Below the pieces are notes generated by a model. That model worked only from the letters and a program-made list of their open reading frames with translations, was not told where the DNA came from and ran no database searches. From an uncultured Muribaculaceae bacterium (lineage in GTDB: Bacteria > Bacteroidota > Bacteroidia > Bacteroidales > Muribaculaceae), in NCBI GenBank assembly GCA_910588035.1, contig CAJUPY010000001.1, positions 123,178 through 187,177 of the forward strand: a stretch of 64,000 nucleotides of DNA, in the 5' to 3' direction. Below are positions 32,172-41,621 of this stretch, piece after piece; position 1 is the first letter of the stretch, and each line of letters opens with the position of its first letter. The position numbers and the translations under genes were made by a program.

Positions 32172-33701
32172 ATGGAACAATTCAAAAACCTCGAAATCTG
32201 GTGGATTACCGGAGCTCAGATGCTATATGGTGAAGAACCCGTGCGCATTGTCGCATCACACTCTCAAGAAATGGTTGAAGGAATCAACGCACAGGGTGTG
32301 ATCCCAATCAAAGTGGTCTACAAAGGCACCGTCATGTCGTCGAAAGACATTGAGAAAGTAATGCTTGAAGCCAATGCTTCGAAAGTGTGTGTCGGAATCA
32401 TCACATGGATGCATACTTTCTCTCCGGCGAAAATGTGGATTCACGGATTGCAGCAACTCCGCAAGCCTCTTCTCCACCTCCACACCCAATATAACGCCGA
32501 AATTCCTTGGGAGACAATGGACATGGACTTCATGAACCTGAACCAGAGTGCCCACGGAGACCGCGAGTTCGGCCACATATGCGCCCGTCTGAATGTCCGC
32601 CGCAAGGTTGTCGTAGGCTATTGGAAAGACAAAAAGACACTTGAGAAGATAGCTGTGTGGAGCCGTGTAGCCGCTGCATGGAATGATGCTCAAGACATGC
32701 TCGTTCTGCGTTTTGGAGACCAGATGAACAATGTTGCGGTAACCGACGGAGACAAAGTCTCTGCCGAAATGCAACTTGGCTATCATGTCGACTACTGTCC
32801 GGTCAGCGAGCTGATGGAATATTTCAAGAAAGTCACCGATGCCGAGACAGCAGAACTCGTCAAGATCTACCACGAATCATATGTTTGTGGCGAAGCAGTC
32901 ACCACTCCCGGAACAGTAGAATATAAATCGGTATGGAATGCCGCAAAAGCCGAACTTGCCATACGTGCCTGCCTGAAAGACCATGGTGCGAAAGCTTTCA
33001 CAACCAACTTCGATGACCTTGGCACCGATGACATCAATGATCCGAACTTCGTAGGCTTTGACCAGATTCCCGGTCTTGCATCGCAACGTCTGATGGCCGA
33101 AGGCTATGGTTTCGGAGCAGAAGGCGACTGGAAGTCAGCTGCACTTTACCGCACGCTCTGGTTCATGAACCAAGGTCTCGGCGGCTGCTCATTCCTTGAA
33201 GACTATACCCTTAACTTCGACGGCGAGAAGAGCGCGATTCTCCAGGCTCACATGCTTGAGGTTTGCCCGATGATAGCAGAGGAAAAACCGCGTCTTGAAG
33301 TGCACTTCCTCGGTATCGGAATACGCAAAGCACAGACCGCACGTCTTGTATTCACATCAGAACCGGGAGCCGGCACAACAGCCACAGTCATTGATCTTGG
33401 TAACCGTTTCCGTCTCATTGTCAACGACGTCGAGTGTATCAAATCGAAACCGCTGCCAAAACTTCCTGTCGCTTCGGCCCTGTGGATTCCGATGCCCGAC
33501 TTCGAGACCGGTGCAGGTGCCTGGATTCTTGCAGGTGGTACCCACCACAGCTGCTTCGCCTATAATATCTCAGCTGAATATTGGGCTGATTATGCTGAAA
33601 TGGCCGGTATCGAGATGGTTCATATCAATAAGTCGACAACAATCGCAGACTTCAAGAAAGAACTTCGCTTCAACGAGGTCTATTACTCGCTCAACAAGTA
33701 A
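32172..33701 (+). CDS. araA: L-arabinose isomerase
   Basis: Isomerises L-arabinose to L-ribulose, an Mn-dependent reaction. The 509 residues are close to the roughly 500 usual for AraA. Recognisable regions include EIWWITGAQMLYGEE at the N-terminus, WMHTFSPAKMWIHGL, HLHTQYNAEIPWETMDMDFM, and the active-site area EGYGFGAEGDWKSAAL with GGCSFLEDYTLNF, supplying the two catalytic Glu and metal ligands. The C-terminal GGTHHSCFAYN holds further metal-binding His. It lies 34 bases downstream of araD in the same operon. Confidence 0.98.
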   Translation: MEQFKNLEIWWITGAQMLYGEEPVRIVASHSQEMVEGINAQGVIPIKVVYKGTVMSSKDIEKVMLEANASKVCVGIITWMHTFSPAKMWIHGLQQLRKPLLHLHTQYNAEIPWETMDMDFMNLNQSAHGDREFGHICARLNVRRKVVVGYWKDKKTLEKIAVWSRVAAAWNDAQDMLVLRFGDQMNNVAVTDGDKVSAEMQLGYHVDYCPVSELMEYFKKVTDAETAELVKIYHESYVCGEAVTTPGTVEYKSVWNAAKAELAIRACLKDHGAKAFTTNFDDLGTDDINDPNFVGFDQIPGLASQRLMAEGYGFGAEGDWKSAALYRTLWFMNQGLGGCSFLEDYTLNFDGEKSAILQAHMLEVCPMIAEEKPRLEVHFLGIGIRKAQTARLVFTSEPGAGTTATVIDLGNRFRLIVNDVECIKSKPLPKLPVASALWIPMPDFETGAGAWILAGGTHHSCFAYNISAEYWADYAEMAGIEMVHINKSTTIADFKKELRFNEVYYSLNK

Positions 33702-33710
33702 AACCGCGTG

Positions 33711-35309
33711 ATGGAATCTAATTCTAAATCTATCATACAAGAGGGTAAAGCCATTCTCGGAATCGAGTTTGGCTCTACCCGCATTAAAGCGGTTCTGATC
33801 GATCCCGACAACAAACCTATCGCCCAAGGCTCACACGAATGGGAAAACCAGTTGATTGACGGTCTGTGGACATACAGCATCGAAGCCATCTGGTATGGCC
33901 TTCAGGACTGCTATGCACGTCTGCGCGACGATGTGCGCATGAAATACGACGTCGAGATAGAAAACCTTGCCGCAATCGGCATAAGCGCGATGATGCACGG
34001 TTACATGCCGTTCAACGACAATAACGAGATTCTTGTGCCTTTCAGAACCTGGCGCAACACAAACACAGCAGAAGCTGCGGCAAAACTGTCTGAACTGTTT
34101 GTTTTCAACATTCCGTTGCGCTGGAGCATATCGCATCTCTATCAGGCTATTCTAAACGGAGAGTCACACGTCAGAGAGATTTCGTTTCTGACAACTCTTG
34201 CCGGATATATCCACTGGCAACTGACCGGGGAAAAAGTCATTGGCATCGGCGACGCGTCAGGCATGATTCCTGTCGACTCGACAACCAAAGACTATAGCGC
34301 GGAGATGGTCGCCAAGTTTGACGAGCTGGTTAAACATGAAGGTTTCCGTTGGACTTTGAGTGACATTCTGCCACGTTGTATTGTTGCCGGAGAAAAGGCC
34401 GGATACCTTACAGCCGACGGTGCACGCCGTCTTGATGTCTCGGGACATCTGAAACCCGGTGCGGTCTTCTGCCCCCCTGAAGGAGATGCCGGAACCGGCA
34501 TGGTGGCGACAAACGCTGTGTTACAACGCACGGGAAATGTTTCGGCCGGAACATCATCGTTCTCAATGATCGTTCTGGAAAAAGAACTGTCAAAACCCTA
34601 TGAAGTCATAGACATGGTCACCACACCCGACGGAAGCCCTGTCGCAATGGTACACTGCAACAACTGCACATCTGATCTCAACGCATGGGTCAGCCTGTTC
34701 AAGGAATATCAACAGTTGCTTGGAATCGAGGTGGACATGAACGATATATACGGCAAGCTCTACAATAACGCGCTGACAGGCGATTCTGACTGCGGGGGTC
34801 TGATCAGCTACAATTATTTCTCGGGAGAACCTGTTACCGGACTTGCCGAGGGACGTCCCCTGTTTGTTCGTTCAGCCTGCGACAAATTCAGCCTCGCCAA
34901 TTTCATGCGCGCAAATCTCTATGCATCAGTAGCCGTGCTTAAAATCGGCAACGATGTTCTTTTCAACGAGGAGAAGGTTGAAGTTGACCGTATAACCGGA
35001 CATGGAGGCTTGTTCAAGACCCCCGGAGTCGGACAGCGTGTGCTTGCTGCCGCCCTTAACTCCCCTATCTCGGTAATGGAAACAGCAGGCGAAGGAGGAG
35101 CATGGGGCATCGCCCTACTCGCATCATTCATCGTCAACAACGACAAAAACAGGTCATTGGCCGGCTGGCTCAACGATTGTGTCTTTCTTGGCGCGACAGG
35201 TAGCGAGATCATGCCTGATCCCGACGATGTTGCAGGTTTCAACAAATACATCGAAACTTACAAACGCGGATTGAACATCGAACGCGCCGCCGTAGAGAAT
35301 AAAGATTAA
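33711..35309 (+). CDS. araB: Ribulokinase-type FGGY carbohydrate kinase
   Basis: Phosphorylates L-ribulose (in this context) with ATP. The 532 residues belong to the FGGY kinase family. The phosphate-1 motif [17 protein letters not shown] is at the N-terminus, followed by the sugar-binding region [11 protein letters not shown] and [14 protein letters not shown] with the catalytic Asp. The adenosine motif is [20 protein letters not shown]. It resembles the Bacteroides-type kinase that often replaces classic AraB and is often annotated as ATPase or xylulokinase; the gene context supports L-ribulose. ATG 33711 is chosen over GTG 33708. It is the last gene of the operon and is followed by a strong terminator. 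Confidence 0.9.
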   Translation: MESNSKSIIQEGKAILGIEFGSTRIKAVLIDPDNKPIAQGSHEWENQLIDGLWTYSIEAIWYGLQDCYARLRDDVRMKYDVEIENLAAIGISAMMHGYMPFNDNNEILVPFRTWRNTNTAEAAAKLSELFVFNIPLRWSISHLYQAILNGESHVREISFLTTLAGYIHWQLTGEKVIGIGDASGMIPVDSTTKDYSAEMVAKFDELVKHEGFRWTLSDILPRCIVAGEKAGYLTADGARRLDVSGHLKPGAVFCPPEGDAGTGMVATNAVLQRTGNVSAGTSSFSMIVLEKELSKPYEVIDMVTTPDGSPVAMVHCNNCTSDLNAWVSLFKEYQQLLGIEVDMNDIYGKLYNNALTGDSDCGGLISYNYFSGEPVTGLAEGRPLFVRSACDKFSLANFMRANLYASVAVLKIGNDVLFNEEKVEVDRITGHGGLFKTPGVGQRVLAAALNSPISVMETAGEGGAWGIALLASFIVNNDKNRSLAGWLNDCVFLGATGSEIMPDPDDVAGFNKYIETYKRGLNIERAAVENKD

Positions 35310-35337
35310 CCGACACCCCTTCAAAACCAAATATCAG

Positions 35338-35374
35338 GCCCCGGCATTCATTGAGAACTGCCGGGGCTATTTTT
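35338..35374 (+). terminator. Rho-independent terminator of the arabinose operon
   Basis: GCCCCGGCA and TGCCGGGGC form a perfect 9-bp stem with a 12-nt loop, followed by TATTTTTC. It sits 28 bases after araB and just before the convergent gene at 35406. Confidence 0.85.
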
Positions 35375-35405
35375 CAGAGCGGTTACCGTCAATCTGGCAT
35401 GTCTT

Positions 35406-36185
35406 TCAATGCCGTTCGTCTATGAGTATATTTGACAACCATACATTTACACTGTCAAGCAAAGCGGTGTCTCCGGGTGCGACAATCCATGACTGAAACT
35501 GGTTGAACGAGATTGCGGTCGAGATGTCGAGCGAATCATAATCGAGAGCCATGCGACGGGCAAGTCTCTCACTGACCACAGCTTGTTTGATTTCACCAAT
35601 CGCTGTCATGATCACAAGCTGTTCAGAACTATAATCAGGATCTTCAACGACATGGATCGTATCGCCTATTTCGCGGCCCAGACTGCGGATACGGTCAATA
35701 TAAGGTGATCCTTCAGGAACATAAACCGTATCTCCGGCAAGTTCAACTTGCGTGACAGGCCCCGATGATTTATGTCTGACAAGCACCTGACGGTCAATCG
35801 CCACAGGAGATGTCACCATATATTCATTCTTTATTTTCACCGTTGCAGGAATATCGCTGACCACAATGTCATAACGGTGATCAGACAAACTTTTCAAAGC
35901 AGTCTCAAGACGCGTAAATCCAGTGATCACCACATTTCGCCCTGATAACCTTTCGACTTTCTTAACCACATCATAATGAAATCCGGCCAACGTATCACCG
36001 TCCCAGAACATTCCGGTCGGAGACAGCTCAATCGCAATATTCAACGTGTCACCGCCGGCTCTGACATCGTCGGTCGTTATCTTGCTTCGGGAGCATAGCT
36101 TCAACATCATCATAACGACCGCAACAGCAAACAGAAGAGCCACATAGAGTGACATTTGTCTGTTTTTCATCTCAAGCCTCCTCAT
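35406..36185 (-). CDS. Membrane-anchored family 3 solute-binding protein
   Basis: A 259-residue protein with one N-terminal transmembrane anchor (about 12-32) and a periplasmic type II binding-protein fold of the SBP_bac_3 family. Motifs are LNIAIELSPTGMFW, GFHYDVVKKVERLSGRNV and YDIVVSDIPATVKIKNEYM, the D-x-x-x-x-D/G-x-x-x-T-x-x-R position of amino-acid binders with Arg replaced by Lys. It resembles the N-terminal half of MltF, without the lytic transglycosylase part. The start overlaps the porin stop by one base (TGATG). A tightly linked porin plus binding domain suggests a shared uptake or sensing role. An alternative start is ATG five codons downstream. Confidence 0.8.
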   Translation of the reverse strand: MRRLEMKNRQMSLYVALLFAVAVVMMMLKLCSRSKITTDDVRAGGDTLNIAIELSPTGMFWDGDTLAGFHYDVVKKVERLSGRNVVITGFTRLETALKSLSDHRYDIVVSDIPATVKIKNEYMVTSPVAIDRQVLVRHKSSGPVTQVELAGDTVYVPEGSPYIDRIRSLGREIGDTIHVVEDPDYSSEQLVIMTAIGEIKQAVVSERLARRMALDYDSLDISTAISFNQFQSWIVAPGDTALLDSVNVWLSNILIDERH

Positions 36186-38140
36186 CAGTTTGCAAAGTCA
36201 ACCGAGAGTCCGAGCAGAAATCGACGCGGATTCAACGGATAATGTGGCATTGAAAAATAGTTTGTTCCTGTCATACCTTGATTGACATGGGTAAACATCA
36301 CGTAGAACCTTGTTTTGCTCAGTTTCATGTTTGCATAGGCATTCATGTAGGGATAATTGCCGCATTCAATCTCGTTCTGGTTATAAAAACTCATTGTAGC
36401 CGGCTGATAGTCCACCGACTTGTACTTTGTGTAGTAATCACAATCAAGGCCGAGCTGGACATCAAGCACTCCGGCAACCTTGAACAGCAGATATAGATTT
36501 GTATACACTGCCAGTTTGGGAAGAGGAATAACTGCTTCCTCAGTCGAAGTCTGGTAAGTCACATTATTATCCCAATGTAAAATGCCAAGTTTGAAATTCT
36601 GTTGCAATTGCGCGTTCAGAACCTGAACACTACCGCTGTGTTGGGTCGGCAGACACTCGCTATTGAAGTAAATGTGGTTCTGAATGTTCTCGACTCCGAC
36701 ATTTATACGTGTGCGGGTAAACGGAATTTCAAGGATTCCGCCTACTCTGAACGAACGGATTTTGCCGAAATCGTTCTCCCAGATAAAGTGGTTTGAAACA
36801 TAATGATTCATCAGATATGGAGCTGATACATTGTTAAAGTGTCCATATCCTGTCAGGTTGACCGTATCACCAAACAAAGGAATGTGTGTGTCGATGCGAC
36901 CCTTGATTTTCAACTCTCCGGCTGCCGGACCAAGCATACCGATCTCAGCCGTGGCCTCATAGTTCAAAATCTTTCCCTGGTGTTTTGTCAATTGCGCTCC
37001 TACCCACATCAGATTCTGCCGTTCCTTGACAGGAATGGACGGATAGGGATTCGGTGTCAGTCCGTCGGGCAACTGAGGCAATGACGTGACAGTGTCCTGT
37101 GTCTGGTGGTAGCGTCTTATCTGATATGTAACATAGGCGGCGAGACCTGCTTTGGCATATTTATTGAACCCTTCAAGCAGAGAGATTCCAAACGTATTGG
37201 TGAACGCCCAGTAGTTCGTACGGTCATTGGTGGCATCGGCGTTGAGGTATCGGTTTGACCAGAAGTCGGCACCGCTCCCGTTGTCATTGAGAAAGATATG
37301 TTTGGCATTATCATATCTCATCGTCCATATGAAACTTGAAACCGGAACATAGGTTTTGACTGTAGTCGTGTCGTTAACCTTATCTTCACGATAGAATCCC
37401 ACTTTATAGCGGTGATTCAGCCACAGTTGACCACCGACAATCTTTGAATGTGCATGTGTAAGTCGTGTCGGGATGGTCTTGGGGTTGACCGACGACGACC
37501 CACCCTGAACCTGAGCCGGGTCGGTAATATAAAGGTCATCGGTGATTCCGCCGTTCTCTTTGTTCAGGAAATTATAGTGGTTATAAAAACCTTGGAATTC
37601 ATAACGGTCACCCATGTATGAGCCTGAAGCCCCCCAGGTCAAATCTTTTGTCGCCTGATTTTCGTAGCTTCCCTTCGAATAAAGATAGTCGGCCAATATG
37701 CCGACCTGTGCCCGCTTGTTGATATTTCCGGAGAAAGTCGTTGACAGACGGTCTTGTGAGTTATCTCGGCCACCGCCGGTGTTGTAAGACAGCAGTGTCA
37801 TCGGAATGCGGGTGTTATAGAATTTCATTTTCGAATCAGACGGCAACCATGCCGACAGAGCGTCGCTGAAAAAGAAATCGCCCATCGGTTTCCGCTCAAA
37901 ATAGATCAGGTTTAGTCCTTCAGCACCGAGATTGCCAGTAGTGGCATATGCGTCAGAAACCTCTGAAGGGACTGACTGACGGCTGTAGTTCAAAACAAGT
38001 GTGTCGATGGTCGATTCCTCATGCAGACCGAGCGGTTGAAGCACTTTCCATGCATAGGAAGGCGCGAGTTGTGTTTTCTTGGCTTCAGAGAAAACACAAC
38101 CGCTCAATAATATTGTTGCGAATAAGAATATACGTTTCAT
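36185..38140 (-). CDS. Putative outer-membrane porin (Porin_10-like)
   Basis: A 651-residue outer-membrane barrel protein. The signal sequence (about 1-19) ends LLSGCVFSEA, so it could be cleaved by signal peptidase I, or lipidated at the Cys. The mature part starts APSYAWKVLQPLG and consists of many short amphipathic strands (NKRAQVGILADYLYSKGSY, YEFQGFYNHYNF, TRFYVMFTHVNQGM) and ends RRFLLGLSVDFAN. Phe near the C-terminus fits barrel proteins. This matches the putative porin family common in Bacteroidetes. The frame opens 19 codons further upstream, but ATG 38140 starts a proper signal peptide and lies just after a -7 box. It is coupled to the solute-binding gene downstream. Confidence 0.85.
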   Translation of the reverse strand: MKRIFLFATILLSGCVFSEAKKTQLAPSYAWKVLQPLGLHEESTIDTLVLNYSRQSVPSEVSDAYATTGNLGAEGLNLIYFERKPMGDFFFSDALSAWLPSDSKMKFYNTRIPMTLLSYNTGGGRDNSQDRLSTTFSGNINKRAQVGILADYLYSKGSYENQATKDLTWGASGSYMGDRYEFQGFYNHYNFLNKENGGITDDLYITDPAQVQGGSSSVNPKTIPTRLTHAHSKIVGGQLWLNHRYKVGFYREDKVNDTTTVKTYVPVSSFIWTMRYDNAKHIFLNDNGSGADFWSNRYLNADATNDRTNYWAFTNTFGISLLEGFNKYAKAGLAAYVTYQIRRYHQTQDTVTSLPQLPDGLTPNPYPSIPVKERQNLMWVGAQLTKHQGKILNYEATAEIGMLGPAAGELKIKGRIDTHIPLFGDTVNLTGYGHFNNVSAPYLMNHYVSNHFIWENDFGKIRSFRVGGILEIPFTRTRINVGVENIQNHIYFNSECLPTQHSGSVQVLNAQLQQNFKLGILHWDNNVTYQTSTEEAVIPLPKLAVYTNLYLLFKVAGVLDVQLGLDCDYYTKYKSVDYQPATMSFYNQNEIECGNYPYMNAYANMKLSKTRFYVMFTHVNQGMTGTNYFSMPHYPLNPRRFLLGLSVDFAN

Positions 38141-38152
38141 AATCATAATTGG

Positions 38153-38160
38153 CAAAGATA
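38153..38160 (-). promoter_or_regulatory. Predicted -7 box of the porin gene
   Basis: TATCTTTG on the minus strand matches TAnnTTTG exactly and lies 13 bases before ATG 38140, excluding the upstream start. A clear TTTG partner at 20 nt is not visible. Confidence 0.55.
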
Positions 38161-38335
38161 CGGCTTTTTCGTCAATGTAGATCCTTTTATGCGCCATTTT
38201 CCTGCTTCTTTACTACCGTAATAAATCAATATCACGATTTTTAATTTTTTTTAGAATCGCGATTGTTTCTTTTCGACAAAAAGTTGTTACTTTTATAGCA
38301 TTTTTCAGCACATAATTATTTTAGAGTACATATTC

Positions 38336-41014
38336 ATGAATCTTACATTCCACATCAACTACCACACCCATTGGGGTGAATCGCTCTATCTGACGGGAGA
38401 TTTGTCAGAATTGGGCGAGAATAATCCCCATTGCGGCATAAAGATGACTCCGTCTGACGATCAGTCATGGACTGTCGAAATTGAAGTGCCCGACAGCCTT
38501 AAGTCGTTTGAATATGGTTATGCCGTGATAAGCGAAGAAGGTTATGTCAGAAACGAGTGGGGCCGCAAACGCCTGTTCAATATGCCTGATAACACTTCTT
38601 GCTGTCACATTTTCGATCATTGGCAAGACATGCCGGCAGACAAACCATTTTATTCATCAGCTTTCACCAAATGCATCAACAAACGTCAAAAAAATAAGAC
38701 CCTACCGGCGGAAGCTTCCGGCAAAACCTTGATAAGAATCGAAGCCCCGACTGTCAGGAGTGATGAACAGTTAGCCATTTCAGGCGATTGCAGCATGCTT
38801 GGTAAATGGAATCCGGCTCTGGCTCCGGTCATGAACGATGCTGAATTTCCGGTATGGAGCATAAGTCTCGACAATGAAGGACTGTCAAACGGCACCGATT
38901 TCAAATTCATCATAGTCAAAAAGCAGTCCGGTGAGGTAGTGGAGTGGGAAGACGGAGCCAACCGTCATATTGCTCCATATGGATTCAATCCGGAGAACGC
39001 AGTCATAATAAACGGACTCAGGTTCAACAGTGCCGGACGGCAATGGCATGGTGCCGGTGTTGCCATTCCGGTATTCTCGCTTCGTTCTGAAGAAGACTTC
39101 GGCGTCGGCGATTTCTATGATTTGAAAAAAATGGTTGACTGGGCAGTAGCGACTAAGCAGAGTTTTATTCAACTGCTGCCTATCAACGACACGACAATGA
39201 CAGGTACGTGGACCGATTCCTATCCCTACAACGCCAATTCCACATTTGCTCTCCACCCGATGTATCTCAGGCTCAGTGAGATCGGACGTCTTGAAAATCC
39301 TGCGCGTGAAGACTTTTACGAAGCCGTCCGTCTTGAGCTTAATTCACTTCCGACGGTTGACTACGAACGTGTCAATGCGATCAAAAATGAATATACCCGC
39401 GAATTGTTTGCCGATTGCGGTGCCAGAACAATCGAAAGCGAGGACTTCAAAAATTTCGCACACCGAAACGAAGACTGGCTCATGCCATATGCGGCATTTT
39501 GCGTATTACGAGACCAGAACGGAACCTCTGAATTTGAAAAGTGGGGCGAATATTCTGCCTATGACCATGATTCTGTCAAGACTTTCATAGAAAACAACAG
39601 TAATGAAATCAACTTCGTTTTGTTCCAGCAATATCATCTCGATCGTCAGATGAGAGATGTGCGCGATTATGCTCATTCAAATGGAGTTGCGATCAAAGGT
39701 GATATTCCGATCGGAATATCGCGTACAAGCGTAGATGCGTGGATCAGTCCGCGCCTCTTCAACATGAACAGCCAGGCCGGTGCTCCGCCAGACGATTTTT
39801 CAGTGCTTGGGCAAAACTGGGGATTCCCTACGTACAATTGGGACGAGATGAGCCTTGACGGATTCAAATGGTGGAAAAACCGCTTCTGCAAGATGAGCGA
39901 ATACTTCGATGCCTACCGTATTGATCACGTACTCGGATTTTTCAGAATATGGCAGATTCCGATGAACGCCATTCATGGCTTACTCGGCACATTCAATCCG
40001 GCTCTTCCCTTCTCCGCCGATGAACTGAGGGTGTCATATGATTTCTGGATCAATCCCGACGTTCAGACCAAGCCGTTCATAATGGAATGGTTCCTTGGCG
40101 ATTTCTTCGGAGAGTTTACCGACGAGGCACGTGAAAGATTCCTTGAACCGTGTGGCGACGGACGCTACCTGTTGAAAACCGAATTCGATACCCAGCGTAA
40201 AATCGCCGATTACTTCAAGACACTTGATAAAAACGATAAGAATGACAAATTGTGCAACGCGTTGATGGGGCTTGTCGATGATGTGTTGTTCATTGAAGAT
40301 CAAAATGAGAAGGGCAAATATCATCCACGTATAGCCGCTCAGAACACCTACATCTACCGTTCGTTGACCGACTATGAAAAATGGTGTTTCAACCGTCTGT
40401 ATAACGACTTCTTCTATCGCCGTCACAACGAATTCTGGTACGGTAAGGCAATGTGGAAATTGCCTCCGCTGATCGATGCCACCGACATGCTGACCTGTGC
40501 CGAGGATCTCGGCATGATCCCGGCCTGCGTGCCTGCAGTCATGGATCGATTGAAAATTCTCGCGCTTGAAATTCAACGCATGCCCAAAGACCCACACGCC
40601 GAGTTTGGCAACACATGGCACTATCCCTACCTGTCTGTCTGCACTACCTCGACCCATGACATGGGCGGAATAAGACAATGGTGGGAAGAAAACCGCGAGG
40701 CCACACAACATTTTTACAACAACGTGCTCCATGAACATGGCACAGCTCCTTATTACGCTGAACCTTGGATATGCGGGCGCATTGTAGATCTCCACTTGAA
40801 ATCTCCGTCAATGCTGTGTATTCTTCCTCTGCAAGACTGGTTGTCGATAAACGGTGACCTGCGCCGTCAGAATCCCTATGACGAGCAGATCAACGTGCCG
40901 GCCAACTCACGCCACTATTGGAGATACCGCATGCATCTGACTCTTGAGAATCTGCTGTCACAAACCGACTTCAACAATCATCTGAAGTCATTGATTGCCG
41001 ATTCAAACCGATAA
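38336..41014 (+). CDS. malQ: 4-alpha-glucanotransferase (GH77) with two N-terminal CBM20 domains
   Basis: Disproportionates maltodextrins by transferring alpha-1,4-glucan segments. The 892 residues place it in the long, plant DPE2-like class, not the short bacterial MalQ of about 500 residues. Two starch-binding CBM20 modules are seen: residues about 1-105 (FHINYHTHWGESLYLTGDL, LGENNP) and about 130-235 (LAISGDCSMLGKWNPALAP). The GH77 catalytic part follows, with FDAYRIDHVLGFFRIW (nucleophile Asp), CAEDLGMIPACV (acid/base Glu) and STHDMGGIRQWWEEN. It has no signal peptide, so it is cytosolic and likely works on glycogen or imported maltodextrins. The next gene starts 60 bases later after a hairpin. 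Confidence 0.95.
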   Translation: MNLTFHINYHTHWGESLYLTGDLSELGENNPHCGIKMTPSDDQSWTVEIEVPDSLKSFEYGYAVISEEGYVRNEWGRKRLFNMPDNTSCCHIFDHWQDMPADKPFYSSAFTKCINKRQKNKTLPAEASGKTLIRIEAPTVRSDEQLAISGDCSMLGKWNPALAPVMNDAEFPVWSISLDNEGLSNGTDFKFIIVKKQSGEVVEWEDGANRHIAPYGFNPENAVIINGLRFNSAGRQWHGAGVAIPVFSLRSEEDFGVGDFYDLKKMVDWAVATKQSFIQLLPINDTTMTGTWTDSYPYNANSTFALHPMYLRLSEIGRLENPAREDFYEAVRLELNSLPTVDYERVNAIKNEYTRELFADCGARTIESEDFKNFAHRNEDWLMPYAAFCVLRDQNGTSEFEKWGEYSAYDHDSVKTFIENNSNEINFVLFQQYHLDRQMRDVRDYAHSNGVAIKGDIPIGISRTSVDAWISPRLFNMNSQAGAPPDDFSVLGQNWGFPTYNWDEMSLDGFKWWKNRFCKMSEYFDAYRIDHVLGFFRIWQIPMNAIHGLLGTFNPALPFSADELRVSYDFWINPDVQTKPFIMEWFLGDFFGEFTDEARERFLEPCGDGRYLLKTEFDTQRKIADYFKTLDKNDKNDKLCNALMGLVDDVLFIEDQNEKGKYHPRIAAQNTYIYRSLTDYEKWCFNRLYNDFFYRRHNEFWYGKAMWKLPPLIDATDMLTCAEDLGMIPACVPAVMDRLKILALEIQRMPKDPHAEFGNTWHYPYLSVCTTSTHDMGGIRQWWEENREATQHFYNNVLHEHGTAPYYAEPWICGRIVDLHLKSPSMLCILPLQDWLSINGDLRRQNPYDEQINVPANSRHYWRYRMHLTLENLLSQTDFNNHLKSLIADSNR

Positions 41015-41020
41015 AACGCC

Positions 41021-41063
41021 AGACAGGGAGTCTGAAAGGCTCCCTGTCTAAAACCAATTTTTA
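41021..41063 (+). terminator. Probable terminator after malQ
   Basis: AGACAGGGAG and CTCCCTGTCT form a perfect 10-bp stem (41021-41030 with 41040-41049) and a 9-nt loop. A T-run (41057-41063) follows 7 bases after the stem, a little further than ideal. Confidence 0.6.
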
Positions 41064-41073
41064 TATCATCTTT

Positions 41074-41613
41074 ATGATTGAGGAAATACTTCGTTATAAC
41101 CGTCAGTTTGTTGAACGCAAGGAATATGAAAAATTCCTGACGTCAAAATATCCCGACAAAAAGATCGCCATTGTGACATGTATGGACACCCGTCTTGTCT
41201 CATTGCTCCCGGCCGCGCTCGGCATTAAAAACGGAGATGTCAAAATGATAAAGAATGCCGGAGGCACCATTACCAATCCATTTGACTCGACGGTGAGATC
41301 TCTGCTGGTGGCCATTTATGAACTCGGAGTAAACGAAATAATGATCATCGGCCATACCGGCTGTGGTGTGCAGGGCATGAATGCCGCAGAAATGCTCGAA
41401 GAGATGCGCAACCGCGGTATATCTGAAGAACACATAAATTTGATGAAACACTGTGGCATAGATCTTGACAACTGGTTGCACGGGTTCGATGACACAGCCA
41501 CGGCCGTAAGCGAGACTGTCGATCTTATCAGAAACCACCCGTTGATTCCTGAAAGCGTTGCAGTCGCGGGCTATATAATGAATAGCGAGACAGGACTCCT
41601 TACTAAAATTTAA
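41074..41613 (+). CDS. Beta-class carbonic anhydrase
   Basis: Interconverts CO2 and bicarbonate in the cytoplasm using zinc. The 179 residues match the short beta-class enzymes. Zinc ligands and the catalytic dyad are readable: CMDTRL gives Cys and the Asp-Arg pair, and IIGHTGCGVQGM gives the His and second Cys. The central KNAGGTITNPFDSTVRSLLVA is also family-typical. It stands between a hairpin after malQ and an AraC-type regulator that starts 9 bases downstream, so the two are probably cotranscribed. It may support bicarbonate-dependent steps of anaerobic metabolism. Confidence 0.93.
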   Translation: MIEEILRYNRQFVERKEYEKFLTSKYPDKKIAIVTCMDTRLVSLLPAALGIKNGDVKMIKNAGGTITNPFDSTVRSLLVAIYELGVNEIMIIGHTGCGVQGMNAAEMLEEMRNRGISEEHINLMKHCGIDLDNWLHGFDDTATAVSETVDLIRNHPLIPESVAVAGYIMNSETGLLTKI

Positions 41614-41621
41614 ACATTCCG

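Noticed and set aside
40034-40795. Antisense open frame of 253 codons inside malQ
   Set aside because: It is opposite the GH77 catalytic region and shows no family motif; it is a by-product of codon use in malQ.
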